From Planctomycetota bacterium (lineage in GTDB: Bacteria > Planctomycetota > Planctomycetia > Gemmatales > Gemmataceae), in the NCBI GenBank assembly GCA_021413735.1, contig JAIOPV010000094.1, positions 38,633-102,632 of the forward strand: a stretch of 64,000 nt of DNA, given 5' to 3'. The notes under the pieces are model-generated. The model was not told the origin of the DNA. It saw nothing but the letters and a program-made list of their open reading frames with translations, and searched no databases. Within the stretch, counting starts at the first letter, position 1. Every line of letters begins with the position of its first letter. Position numbers and translations under genes: made by a program. Positions 1-10,700 of the stretch are shown one piece after another.

Positions 1-1
1 G

Positions 2-1192
2 AGCGCGTCCTTGAAGATGGCCGCCGAGGGCAAGCGGCACATCGCGGCAGGATTCAACATCAAGCAACTCGGCCTGCCAGAGCCAAAGTTCAACGGAGCT
101 GATGAGGAGTTCAAGTCGGTCGAAGCGGAGATTCGCACGTTGATGAAGACCGAGGCCATCGCGGTGGGCGTTGCGTTCGTCCCTGAAGGAACGCGGCTCG
201 ACATTCGCGCCGCCTTCAAGACAGAAGCGGAAGCCGCTGCCGCCGACGCTGCCGTTCGCAAGATCGCGGGGGTTGTGCGGACGAAACTGGATGACCCAAA
301 GCAGAAGATGAAGGCGATGCTCGACGGCAAGCCAGGGCAACCGACGCCGCGACCGATCCGAGAGCTGCCGGAGGCGGTCATGGGCTTGCTGGGCGTGGGC
401 TCGATGAACCTGCTCGACGAATACCTCGCGAACCCGCCGGTGAAGGTCGAGGGGAACGAACTCGTCGGCACGTTCGAGGCCAGTTCAGTTGGTGGAGCAT
501 ATGTCGGCACCACAGCCGTAGCAATTGGGTTGCTGCTTCCCGCAACGCAGAAGGTTCGCGAAGCCGCCGCTCGCATGACGAGCAGCAACAACCTGAAGCA
601 AATCGGCCTGGCGATGCACGGCTACCACGACGCGACCATGAAGTTCCCACAGCGAGCTTTGATGTATGGGCCAATGGGAACGAAGCCAGGCGGGCTGAGC
701 TGGCGAGTTCACATCCTGCCGTATCTGGAGCAAGGAGTACTCTACAACCAGTTCAAACTCGATGAGCCTTGGGATAGCGAACACAACAAGAAGCTCATTC
801 CGTTGATGCCGAAGGTGTACGCGAGTCCGACTGCGCCCGCAACTCCGGGGCTCACGTACTACAAGGTGTTCTACGGCCCAGGTGCCGCGTTCACTGAGGA
901 TGGCCAGAACGTCAACTTCACGAACCTGAACACCATCAGCGATGGCACATCGAACACGATCATGACCATTGAAGCCGGCGCTCCGGTGACATGGACGAAG
1001 CCCGACGACATTGCGTTCGACATCAAGAAGCCGCTGCCGCCGTTGTCCTTGAACGGCAATCCGCGAGTCATTGTGGGCATGTTCGATGGGTCAGTTCGCA
1101 CGGTCGATCTGAGCAAGGTGAAGCCGGATACGATGAAGGCCGCGATTACTCCCGCCGGCGGTGAACCACTTGGCTCGGATTGGGGGCCGTGA
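2..1192 (+). CDS. DUF1559 domain protein, 5' end outside window
   Basis: The reading frame is open to the left edge of the window, so the start lies upstream; a TTG at 11 and an ATG at 17 are only internal candidates. The first ~140 residues are a soluble region of unknown function. Then comes the DUF1559 core: an [15 protein letters not shown] segment, the [17 protein letters not shown] motif, and TSNTIMTIEAG near the end. Unlike the other two DUF1559 proteins here it has no [12 protein letters not shown] pilin leader; only a short hydrophobic stretch (AYVGTTAVAIGLLLPA) precedes the core. The terminal motif that normally reads His-x9-Asp-Gly appears as NPRVIVGMFDGS, so the His is absent. DUF1559 proteins are expanded in planctomycetes and their role is unknown. 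A DUF1501 gene follows 88 bp downstream. Confidence 0.85.
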   Translation, partial: SASLKMAAEGKRHIAAGFNIKQLGLPEPKFNGADEEFKSVEAEIRTLMKTEAIAVGVAFVPEGTRLDIRAAFKTEAEAAAADAAVRKIAGVVRTKLDDPKQKMKAMLDGKPGQPTPRPIRELPEAVMGLLGVGSMNLLDEYLANPPVKVEGNELVGTFEASSVGGAYVGTTAVAIGLLLPATQKVREAAARMTSSNNLKQIGLAMHGYHDATMKFPQRALMYGPMGTKPGGLSWRVHILPYLEQGVLYNQFKLDEPWDSEHNKKLIPLMPKVYASPTAPATPGLTYYKVFYGPGAAFTEDGQNVNFTNLNTISDGTSNTIMTIEAGAPVTWTKPDDIAFDIKKPLPPLSLNGNPRVIVGMFDGSVRTVDLSKVKPDTMKAAITPAGGEPLGSDWGP

Positions 1193-1214
1193 TTTGTGGT
1201 CATGTCTTTGTCAA

Positions 1215-1233
1215 GCCGCCCCGATGGGGCGGC
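1215..1233. repeat. short GC-rich palindrome GCCGCCCC-gat-GGGGCGGC
   Basis: A perfect 8-bp inverted repeat with a 3-nt loop lies in the 88-bp gap between the DUF1559 and DUF1501 genes. Related palindromes occur at 4407-4427 and 45395-45413, so this looks like a small repeat family. It could act as a terminator for the upstream gene, although no T-run follows. Confidence 0.5.
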
Positions 1234-1236
1234 CGC

Positions 1237-1242
1237 TATAAT
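1237..1242 (+). promoter_or_regulatory. possible -10 element (TATAAT)
   Basis: A perfect TATAAT sits 38 bp before the DUF1501 start at 1281, directly after the GC palindrome. I see no convincing -35 element at the right spacing; TTGTCA at 1208-1213 is too far upstream. This is a weak candidate. Confidence 0.25.
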
Positions 1243-1280
1243 ATCTTAACTCCCGCCTCACTCCCTTCGCGGTAACGTTC

Positions 1281-2687
1281 ATGTTCCCACCGATGTCTCG
1301 TCGCGAATTGCTCGTCCGCTCCGCCAATGGGTTCGGGGCGGCCGCACTCGCCACCATGCTCGCCGATCAGGGATTGGCGAACGCAGGCGACGCGGTCGAT
1401 CCGTTCGCACCGAAGAAGCCGCCACTGCCCGCCAAGGCGAAAAGCGTCATCGTGCTGTTCATGGACGGCGGCCCGAGTCAGGTCGATACGTTCGACCCGA
1501 AGCCGATGCTCGACAAATACAACGGCAAGCCGTTCCCCGCGAAGGTCGAGCCGACGCAGTTCAACAACGTCGGCAACACCCTCGCAAGCCCGTGGAAGTT
1601 CAAGAAGTACGGGCAGTGCGGAATGCCCGTCAGCGATCTCTTCCCGAACGTGGCGACGTGTGCCGACGATCTCGCTGTCGTGCGGTCGATGGTCGCGAAC
1701 TTCCCCGAGCACACCAACGCGAACTACTTCTTCCACACCGGCAACGGCTCGCAGGGTCGGCCGAGCATGGGCAGTTGGGTCACGTATGGCCTCGGCACCG
1801 AATGCCGTGATCTGCCGGGGTTCGTGGTTCTCGGCAGCGGCATGATTCCGCCCGGCGGCATCGACTGCTTCGGTAGCGGATTCCTGCCGGCTGCGTATCA
1901 AGGGTCGCTGTTCCGTCACGGAGCGCATCCGGTTTCCGATCTCACGCCGGCTGGTGGGCAGAGCGCGAAAACCACGGCGGCGAAGCGTGATCTGCTCCGC
2001 AATCTCGACAAGATGGCGAAGGAACGGTTCGGCGAGAACGATGCATTCGAGGCGGCGGTCGCGAACTACGAACTGTCGTTCCGGATGCAGACGGCCGTGC
2101 CGGAGCTAACCGATCTCGCCAAGGAAACTGAGGCGACGAAGAAGATGTACGGTCTCGACGATCCGAAGACGGAGATCTTCGGCAAGCAGTGCCTCATCGC
2201 TCGGCGAATGGTCGAGAAGGGCGTGCGGTTCATCGAGTTGCTGTGCCAGAACCTTGGCCATGACCGCTGGGATCAGCACCAGAATTTGAAGAAGGGCCAC
2301 GAGGACAACGCCCGTGCGGTGGATAAGCCCATCGCGGGGTTGCTGCAAGATTTGAAGCAACGCAAGCTGCTCGATCAGACGCTCGTGGTGTGGGGTGGTG
2401 AGTTCGGGCGAACGCCGGTGGCGCAGGGTTCGGATGGCCGCGACCACAACCCGCACGGCTTCACGGTGTGGCTCGCGGGCGGTGGCACGAAGGGCGGCAC
2501 GGTCTACGGCGCGACCGACGAGTTCGGCTATCACGCGATTCAGGACAAGGTGCAGGTTCACGATCTGCACGCGACGATGTTGCATCTGCTCGGCTTCGAT
2601 CACACGAAACTGACGTTCCGCTTCGGTGGTCGCGACATGCGACTGACGGACGTTCACGGCGAACTCGTGAAGGGCATCCTGGCGTAA
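1281..2687 (+). CDS. DUF1501 family protein with Tat-like signal
   Basis: The protein is 468 aa. The N-terminus carries a twin-arginine motif (SRRELL, then a hydrophobic GFGAAALATML stretch), which points to export by the Tat route. ATG at 1293 would place the twin arginine right at the start and is an alternative. Family features seen are VIVLFMDGGPSQVDTFDPKP, the WGGEFGRTPVAQG segment, DHNPHGFTVWLAGGG and the C-terminal DLHATMLHLLGFDHTKLTFRFGGRD. DUF1501 proteins are related to the alkaline phosphatase/sulfatase superfamily, but their substrates are unknown. They are very numerous in planctomycetes, often beside DUF1549/DUF1553 proteins. This one stands between a DUF1559 gene and a PhoD-like gene. 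Confidence 0.9.
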   Translation: MFPPMSRRELLVRSANGFGAAALATMLADQGLANAGDAVDPFAPKKPPLPAKAKSVIVLFMDGGPSQVDTFDPKPMLDKYNGKPFPAKVEPTQFNNVGNTLASPWKFKKYGQCGMPVSDLFPNVATCADDLAVVRSMVANFPEHTNANYFFHTGNGSQGRPSMGSWVTYGLGTECRDLPGFVVLGSGMIPPGGIDCFGSGFLPAAYQGSLFRHGAHPVSDLTPAGGQSAKTTAAKRDLLRNLDKMAKERFGENDAFEAAVANYELSFRMQTAVPELTDLAKETEATKKMYGLDDPKTEIFGKQCLIARRMVEKGVRFIELLCQNLGHDRWDQHQNLKKGHEDNARAVDKPIAGLLQDLKQRKLLDQTLVVWGGEFGRTPVAQGSDGRDHNPHGFTVWLAGGGTKGGTVYGATDEFGYHAIQDKVQVHDLHATMLHLLGFDHTKLTFRFGGRDMRLTDVHGELVKGILA

Positions 2688-2703
2688 TGAACTGAAGACA
2701 GTA

Positions 2704-2869
2704 GAAATCGCCGCACGATCAAAAACAGATCAAGACACGATCCAGACAAAAGGCAAAGAGTTCATTTTGAAAACACGGGAATGATGGTTTTCAGCACTGT
2801 CTCTCGTCTTCTGTTTTGATCGTGCTTTCATCGGGTTTCGATCGTGCGGCGATTTCTGCCTTTTGTCTG
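2704..2869. repeat. intergenic element with several interlocking inverted repeats
   Basis: Within the gap before the PhoD-like gene, a 17-bp segment at 2704-2720 (GAAATCGCCGCACGATC) is exactly inverted at 2840-2856. A 13-bp segment at 2743-2755 (CAGACAAAAGGCA) is exactly inverted at 2857-2869, and 2713-2728 is nearly inverted at 2811-2825. The order of the arms is not simply nested, so alternative pairings are possible. No coding signal is seen. It may be a small mobile-element relic or a structured leader RNA. Confidence 0.6.
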
Positions 2870-2981
2870 ATCCCAAATCTCTTCATCCGTTCTTCATCCA
2901 CCATTTCCGCTGAACGGCTTGCCGTCGGCCCTTCCACGCGGTCCAATATCGAGACCCACCCACCTCCGAGAACCCGCAACC

Positions 2982-4373
2982 ATGCGTCGCTTCTTTCTCG
3001 CACTTACGCTGCTCATCCTCGCCAACACGGCGCAGGCCGACGACCCCAAACTCCTCACCAAGATCGCGTTCGGATCCTGCGTCGATCAGGACAAGCCCGT
3101 GCCGATCTTCGACACGATGGCTGCCGCGAAACCCGAGTTGCTCCTGCTCCTCGGCGACAACATCTACGCCGACCTCGACCGCAAGGTGAAGGTCAACCCG
3201 GACGTGATCCGTGAGAAGTACAAGATCATGGAGAAGTTGCCCGGCTTCATCAAGTTGAAGGCGACATGCCCGATGATCGGGACATGGGACGATCACGACT
3301 ACGGCAAGAACGACGCGGGCGTCGAGTGGGAACACAAGGACGGTGCACAGGAAGCGTTCCTCGATTTCTTCGGCGTGGGCAAAGACGATCCGCGGCGCAA
3401 GCAGAAGGGCGTGTACAGCGCCGAGATCTACGGACCGGTCGGCAAGCGTGTGCAGGTCATCATGCTCGACACGCGATACTTCCGCAGCCCCATCAAGAAG
3501 GCACCGTTCGACCCAAAGACACGCATCTCGGCGTGTATTCCGAACACCGATCCCGATGCCACGTTCCTCGGAGCGGATCAGTGGAAATGGCTTGAAGAAC
3601 AACTCAAGAAGCCAGCCGAGGTGCGGTTTCTGGTGTCGAGCATTCAGGTGATCTCGGACGACCACCCATTCGAGAAGTGGTCGAACATCCCGAAGGAACG
3701 CGAGAAGCTCTACGCACTGCTCAACAGCACGAAGGCCAACGGCGTCATCATCCTGAGCGGCGATCGGCACCTCGCGGAAATCTCGCTCGACACAAAGACG
3801 CTCGGCTATCCGCTGTACGACATCACTTCGAGCGGCTTCAACCAGGCGTCGAAGAATTGGCGTGCCCCGGAAGCGAATACCAAGCGGCTCGCGGCGATGC
3901 CGTTCGGCGATAACTTCGGGTTCATTACGATCGACTGGTCGGGCGACGATCCGCGAGTGAACGTGCAGGTTCGCGACGAAGACGGCGACGCGACGTGTGG
4001 CTTCAAGGTGCGGTTGAGTACGCTCAAGGGCACTGGACCTGCGACGCCAGTGGTGGAAACGAAACTGCCGGAGGGGGTGCTGAGTCCGGCGGAGGCTGCG
4101 AAGAAGGTCGGCGAGAAGGTGACGGTTCAGTTCACGGTGGCATCGGTGGGCGGGAAGGCGAACCTGTATCTGAACTCGAACAAGGATTTCCGGGCGAAGG
4201 ATAACTTCGCGGCTGTGTTGTCGGTGAAGGTGCAGACGGGGAAGTGGGAGAAAGCGGGGGCGGAAACGTTCGTCGGCAAGACGATCAAGGCGACCGGCAC
4301 CGTGAAGCTGAACAAGGAATCGCCGCAGTTGGAGATCGCCGACCCGAAGGACTTGGAGATCGTGGAAAAGTAG
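2982..4373 (+). CDS. PhoD-like alkaline phosphatase/phosphodiesterase with C-terminal OB-like domain
   Basis: The protein is 463 aa. The ATG at 2982 gives a clear Sec signal peptide (MRRFFLALTLLILANTAQA). The metallophosphatase core shows IAFGSC near residue 28, then LLGDNIYADLD, WDDHDYGKND and the later SGDRHLAEI motif; these are the metal-ligand blocks of the PhoD family, which hydrolyses phosphate mono- and diesters outside the cytoplasm. After about residue 360 comes an extra ~100-aa domain (SPAEAAKKVGEKVTVQFTVASVGGKANLYLN through KATGTVKLNKESPQLEIADPKDLEIVEK). Its pattern looks like an OB-fold of the kind planctomycetes fuse to exported proteins. The phosphatase call is secure; the role of the added domain is inference. 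Confidence 0.88.
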   Translation: MRRFFLALTLLILANTAQADDPKLLTKIAFGSCVDQDKPVPIFDTMAAAKPELLLLLGDNIYADLDRKVKVNPDVIREKYKIMEKLPGFIKLKATCPMIGTWDDHDYGKNDAGVEWEHKDGAQEAFLDFFGVGKDDPRRKQKGVYSAEIYGPVGKRVQVIMLDTRYFRSPIKKAPFDPKTRISACIPNTDPDATFLGADQWKWLEEQLKKPAEVRFLVSSIQVISDDHPFEKWSNIPKEREKLYALLNSTKANGVIILSGDRHLAEISLDTKTLGYPLYDITSSGFNQASKNWRAPEANTKRLAAMPFGDNFGFITIDWSGDDPRVNVQVRDEDGDATCGFKVRLSTLKGTGPATPVVETKLPEGVLSPAEAAKKVGEKVTVQFTVASVGGKANLYLNSNKDFRAKDNFAAVLSVKVQTGKWEKAGAETFVGKTIKATGTVKLNKESPQLEIADPKDLEIVEK

Positions 4374-4406
4374 TGTTTGGTGTTTCGTGTTTGGATGTTG
4401 TTGAGC

Positions 4407-4427
4407 GGCCGCCCCAGCGAGGCGGCC
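4407..4427. repeat. palindrome GGCCGCC / GGCGGCC
   Basis: A 7-bp inverted repeat lies about 35 bp after the PhoD-like stop codon. It belongs to the same short family as 1215-1233 and 45395-45413 and may serve as a transcription terminator. Confidence 0.45.
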
Positions 4428-4551
4428 TGTCGCCCAGCGACACGTTTCCCCCCGAACTCTCGCCCTGCCCCAACTCCCTGTTTTCTCTCATCCCGATCTC
4501 ACACCACTTCGACTCGGGAATTGCGGTAAGCTAGAGAGGATTAAAACTGGC

Positions 4552-4730
4552 GGAGTGCCGCTCGTTTGTCGTTGCTCCCCTTTGCAACCGGCGGTATTCA
4601 CCACTCCAACGTATGTGACCACCTTCGTCGGAACGGCAGCTCAACCCGTGGGGGAACGGGGACTGCAAGAAACCGGCTCGCGGAGAAAAACCGCGAGCGC
4701 CGGCTTCACGACTCCAGAAGGCTCGCAGTT
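4552..4730 (+). ncRNA. candidate structured 5' leader RNA of the giant secretin gene
   Basis: The ~190 nt before the secretin ATG contain several compatible helices. GGAGTG 4552-4557 pairs with CACTCC 4602-4607. Inside it, CCGC 4558-4561 pairs with GCGG 4591-4594 and GTTGC 4571-4575 with GCAAC 4584-4588. Next, CCCGT 4645-4649 pairs with ACGGG 4656-4660 around a GGGGGA loop. GACTGC 4661-4666 pairs with GCAGTT 4725-4730, closing a multibranch unit that holds a long hairpin (4673-4683 with 4691-4703) and a small one (CTTC 4704-4707 with GAAG 4717-4720). The unit ends 12 nt before the start codon, a position suited to control of translation. I could not match it to a known riboswitch class. The structure is seen in the sequence; the function is inferred. 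Confidence 0.45.
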
Positions 4731-4742
4731 TGGGGGACGTCC

Positions 4743-7700
4743 ATGCTATTCCGAAGAGGCACCCAACTGGGTGCGGTTCCCATCAGGAAACCGAAACTGC
4801 GCACGGCCTCATCAGGCGTGTTGACCGCAATCGCCGTCCTCGTTGCGGGTGCGAGTTGGGCTGCCGCACAGCAACCGTTCCCGACATTTCCCCCAGCGCC
4901 GCCGGAACCTGGGCAGCCAATGCCCAAGCCCGTTCCGCCCGGAATGATCGTGCCACTGCCCGGCACAGGGCTGGGCACGCCCGCCACGACGCCAACGCTG
5001 CCACCGGAAAAGACCGTCAGCGTCAGCTTCAAGTCCGCGACGTGGGAAACCGTCCTCGACTGGTTCTCCACCGAGAGCGGCCTGACGCCGATCTACTCCG
5101 TCAAGCCGACGGGGAGCATCACGCTACTTCCACCCAAGGATCGCAAGTTCACGATGGGCGAAGTCATCGACCTTCTGAACGAAGCGATGATCCAACAGAA
5201 ATTCATCCTCGTGCGGCGGCAGGTGTCGTTCACCATTCTGCCATCCGACGAGAAGATCGACCTCAGTGTGATTCCGCGAATCGAACTCAGCGAGTTGCCC
5301 CGTCGCGGTAAGACGGAACTCGTGCAGGTGCTGATTCCGCTGAAGACGCTCAGCGTCGAGGATACCGCACCTGAAGTGCAGAAGATGCTGACCCCGTTCG
5401 GGGCCGTGTCGATGCTGTCCAAGACCAACACGCTCGTGATGGTGGACACCGCCGGCAACATCAACCGCATCTATCAGACGCTTCTTCAGATCGAATCCGA
5501 TACGGCTCTCGGCGACATCCTGACGCACAAGTTCCTCTACAAGAAGGCCAGCGAAATGGCCGAGGAACTCAAGACGCTGCTCGCCGACAAGGACACCACG
5601 GCCACGGTCGCCGGTGGCGCTCCGACTGCGCCGGTGCCTTACTACGACCCGTACCGAGGCGGTGGTGGTGGTTACCCCGGCCAAGGTTACGATCCGCGAA
5701 ACGATCCTCGCAACAACCCCCGCGGTGGCGGGCAGAGCGGTCGCGTGAAGTCCGTTGCGATCACGGTGGATGTGAAAGCGAACTCGATCACGATCACGGC
5801 ACCCCCCGAAAAAATCGCGATGGCAAAGAAGATCATCGAGGACAAGGACAAACCGCAATTCCCCAACCAGGGAATGTTCAAGTACACCGAGCCCGAGATT
5901 CGCAAGTACGCGGTTCCCACCGGTTCGGCCGATGCGCTCGCCAAGACGCTGCTCGCGGATAACCCAGGGCTTCGCATCATCGCGTTGCCAGCGAGCAACG
6001 AGATCATGGTCATGGCCACGGTCGAGGACCATTTCGGCCTGATGGCGAAGTTGAAGAGCAGCATGGAAGGAAGCAGCTCGACGCCAGCTGTCGCTGTGGT
6101 CCCGTTGTTCAAGTACGAGCCGACAGACATGGCAGCCAAGCTCGCGAAGCTGTACCCCAGCACCGCAGCCGGCGGGCCAACCATCGAAGCTCAAATCGGT
6201 GGCGAACCCGGCATCATCTTGAAAGGTACGCAAGCACAGATCGACGAGATTCGCAAAACCATCGAGGAAATCGAAGGCGTCAAGGGAACCAGCGCTCGTC
6301 CGCTTGGCGGCGGCCCGAACTCGCGGACGCTGATGGTTCCCGAAGGCAGCACCGCGATGCTCGCCGAGAAACTCAAGCAGGTCGCGGATAGCCTCGGCGC
6401 ACCGGCGACGGTGTTCGATCCCGCGAACCCAGGCAAGCCGGTCATTCCGCGAGTGCTCCCAACAACGCCGGAAGGCACGCTGGGCACGAGTCCGCTGCCG
6501 CCGAATCTGATTCCGGTTGCTCCGCAGGCTCCGGGCACAACGGCACCTGCCCCGGGCGCTCCCAAGAAGATGTCGAACAACCTTCGCGATCCGATGCCGG
6601 GCCGGGATGTTCGCCTCATCGGCGCGCAGGTCGTCGATCCGGAGAAGAAAGACCCCAAGGCGGTGACGATCCTCGTTGAACGCAACAAGGTGACAATCAC
6701 CTGCGCCGACCCCGATGTGCTGGACAAGATCGTCGCGCTGGCTCAGTACTACAAACCGGGTGCGCCACCGATCGAGAACCTGTTCAAAGTCATCCGCTTG
6801 AAGAACGTGTCCGCCGAGGACGCGGCCAAGGAACTGACCGAAATCTTCAACGGCCCGCAGCAACAACAAGGCGGCGGTGGCGGTCGGGGTGGTCCCGGCG
6901 GTCTGCTCGGTGGTCTGCTCGGTGGTGGCGGCGGCGGTGGTGGCGGACTGCTTGGCGGTCTGCTCGGTGGGGGGGGTGCTCCCACTCCTGCTGGCGTCAA
7001 TCCGAACCGCATTCGCGTTGTCGCTGAGAAGAGCAGCAACTCGGTCATCGTCATCAAGTCGACTCCGATCGACCTGCTCACGATCGAGCACTTGCTCTCC
7101 AAGTTCATCGACGGCGGACCAAGCGAAGACGCACTCGTGATGAAGACCTGGATCGTGAAGGTCACGGAAGCGGATGCAACCGATGTGTCGTTGATCGTCG
7201 AGAAGGTCTACAAGTCGGCTCTGGCCAGCGGCTCAGCAGGGCAGAACACGGCACCAGCTTTGCCATTCCCATTCGGGCAGCAGCAGCAAGCGAACTCGAA
7301 GCCGCCGGCGCTCACGATCAGCGTGGACGACCGCAGCAACGCACTCATTCTGAACTGCACCGAGGCGCTGGCAAAGGAAGTCGCGACGTTGGTTTCGACG
7401 CTCGACCAGCAGGGCGTCGCGACCACGGAAGTCGTGCGAATCGTGCCGCTCAAGGGCATCGACCCGACGCTCGTTCAACAAGCTGTCAACGCCATCCAGG
7501 GCATCAACCCGCAGCAGCAACAACAGCGCGGTGGGGTCGGCGGTGGGGTCGGTGGTGGTAACTTCGGTGGGGGCAACTTCGGCGGTGGTGGCCTTGGTAA
7601 CTTTGGTGGCTTAGGCGGCGGAGGTCGGGGCGGTCTTGGTGGCATCCCCGGTCTCGGCGGCGGTGGTTTGGGTGGCGGTGGTCGTGGGATGGGAGGTGGT

Positions 7701-10700
7701 GGCGGCGGACGCGGAGGCGGTGGCGGCGGACGCGGGGGTCGCCAAGCCATGAACGGCACGGTGGAGGGCCCCTTAAATTTTGACTACCGGGGCACGGAAG
7801 CCCCTTCGGCCCCAGTCTCGAACACAATCTATGATCCGCTCCTTGATCCCGAGTTGGGTGCGACCAGCAACAGAACTTACACCGTGCCCCAACAGAGCGG
7901 CGGTGTGATGCAGACAGCCGGGCAGGTTCCAATGCCCGGTGGTCAACCCGCACCGAAACAACCCGGCCAGCCCACACCAGCGGGCGCGAAGGAGCAACTC
8001 CCAGGCTCACAAGCTCCGCGCGGCACCGTCACCACTCAGACCCTTCCCGGTCTCGATACGGTGGTGATCCGCGCCGAGAGCGCGGCAGACATGCAACTCA
8101 TCCTCGATCTGATCGAGGTGCTGCGTGGCTATGCCAAGGGTGCACAGCCACGGTTGGAGATCATTCCGCTGGAGTACGCGGACTGTAACCAGATCGCCGA
8201 CTTCCTGACGACGCTGTTCTCGCGTGTTATCACGGCGGGACCAGGCGGAAACTATCTGCTGCAACCCGGCCAACAGCTCGGCGGTGTCGGCGCTCAGATC
8301 GGTGGCCTTGGTGCCTTCGGTGGTGCCAACCAGGTGCAGAATCGCGGCGTGTACTTCCTCGCTTTGCCAAAGTTCAACTCGGTGCTCGTTGCCGCTCCGG
8401 ATGCTCGCTTCGCCGACATCCTCAAGGAACTGCGGCGAATGGACCAACCGCACACGGTGTTACCGCGTGCTTTCCAACTGAAGAAGGCATCCGCGCAGAT
8501 CGTTGCGACTCAGCTTCAACAGTTCTGGATCTCTCGCTACCCAGGCGACAGCCTGACCCGCAACCAGTTCCGCGTCACCTACGACACGGCGAACAACACC
8601 GTGTATGTGCAGGCGAGCGGCGGCGACATGCAGGAAGTCGAATCGCTTATCAAGGACTGGGACACGACGGAATCGAAGTCCATCAACGATGTGCGAATCT
8701 TCCGACTTCGGAACGCCATCGCGAGCGAACTGGCTCAGGTCATCAGTAACGCGCTGACGGCGAACATCGTGAGCCCGTTGGCTCAGGCTCAGTTCACCAG
8801 CCCGCAAGCTCAGGCGGCTGGCGGAACAAGCCAACTCGGCGGCACCGGTATCGGTCTCGGTCAGGGTGCGCTGGGCGGTGCGTTGGGTGGTGCCCTTGGT
8901 GGCGGTGCTGCTGGTGCGCTGGGCGGTGCATTGGGTGGTGCCCTTGGCGGACAGCTTGGCGGCGGCCAACAAGGTGGGGGTCTCGGTGGCGGTGGCCTCG
9001 GCGGCGGTGGCCTCGGGGGCCAAGGGGGTGCTCTCGGCAATACGCAAGTGCAGACCTTCGTTCCAACTGTGGGCGTGGGAACCAGCGGCGGTCTCGTGAC
9101 CAAGAGCAGCAGCTTGCGGTACTACTCCGCTCGCGATGGGCAGGTCGTCGAGTCTGGGTTGCTGGCCGACGTTCACCTTGTCCCGAACGTGCGGACGAAC
9201 TCGATCATCGTGGCCGCTCCCGAGAAGACGATGCGGCTCATCGAAAAGCTCATCGAGAACCTCGACACGACCGCAGCAGCAGCGGCATACATCAACGTGT
9301 TCGAGTTGAAGCGAGCCGACGCGAACCTGACCGCGACTCTGCTTCGCCAACTCTTCACCGGTCAGACGACGGGTGGCGGTGCGGCTGGCGGCCTTGGCGG
9401 GCAGATTGGTGGTGGTGGCGTGAACGCTCAAGGTGTTCGCCCGCTGCTCACGGTCTCGGGCGATATCTCGCCGGGTGCAAGCCTCATCGACCTGCGGCTC
9501 ACTGTGGACGACCGAACGAACTCAATCATCGTGGCCGGTTCGCTCAACGACCTGGAAACAATACGGGCCATCATTGCGAGGCTCGAAACGTCCGAGACTC
9601 CGCAGCGTTACAACGAGGTGTACAAACTTCGGAACGCGGCCGCGGCGGACGTGGCGAACACCATCCAGACGTTCGTGACGAACTCGCTGAACGTGCTCAC
9701 GGGAGCGAACTTCCTCACGGCGTACCAGTCGCTGCAACGGCAGGTAGTCATCGTTGCGGAACCGGTTAGCAACACGGTCCTCATCAGTGCGACCCCGCAA
9801 TACTTCGGGGAGATCAAGCGACTGATTGAGAAGATCGACTCGCAGCCGCCGCAGGTTGTGATTCAGGTGATGATCGCTGAAGTGCAACTGAACAACGCCG
9901 AGGAATTCGGTGTCGAGTTCGGCATCCAAAGCCCGGTGTTGTTCGCCCGCGGTTCGCTTGCCGCGCCGCAAACCACGGGCGGCGTGACGAACACCGCAGT
10001 GCCTGGGTTCAACTTCAACACGACGGCTCCGCTTGGCAACAGTGCCAACGTGATGGCACCGACGGTCGGGTTCCAGGGATTGTCGCAGTTGGGCGTCGGT
10101 CGCGCGTCAACAACAGGTCAGACGTTCGGCGGGTTCGTGTTCTCCGCAGCGAGCGATTCGCTGAACGTGCTCATTCGAGCCCTCAAGGCTCAGAGCCGCG
10201 TGGACATCCTCAGCCGTCCACAGGTGCAGGTCGCCGACAACCAGACGGGTTATGTGCAGGTCGGTGCGAACTTCCCGTACCTCAGCACCAGCACGTTGAC
10301 CGGCGTGGGTACTTCACAGCAGTCGATCGAATACCAGCCTCTCGGTGTGACGATGCGTGTCACCCCGCGAGTGAATCCGGATGGCAAGGTGCTGATGCGT
10401 GTCGAACCGCAGGTGTCGAGCGTGAGCCCGACTCCGGTGAGCCTCGGCAACGGTATCCAGGCTCCCGCGTTCAACGTTCAGACCGTGCAGACAACGGTTC
10501 TCGCTTCCGATGGCGAAACGATCGTACTGGGCGGCCTCGTCAGCAAGACCGATCAACGGCAAGAGAACGGCTACCCGTTCTTCAAGGATCTGCCGTATGT
10601 CGGGGCACTGTTCCGATATCGCTCGCACACGGTGCAGCGTCGCGAAGTGCTCATTATCATGACGCCGCACATCGTTCGCAGCGAGGCAGATCAAGCTCGC

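Noticed and set aside
4621..4683. Possible c-di-GMP-I (GEMM) riboswitch in the secretin leader
   Set aside because: GGGGACTGCAAG resembles the GGGACGCAAAG block, but the conserved upstream block and the GAAA tetraloop are not matched, so I do not call it.
5124..7091. 655-aa minus-strand open frame inside the secretin gene
   Set aside because: It is antisense to clear secretin N-domains and shows no recognisable motif; high GC third positions keep such frames open.
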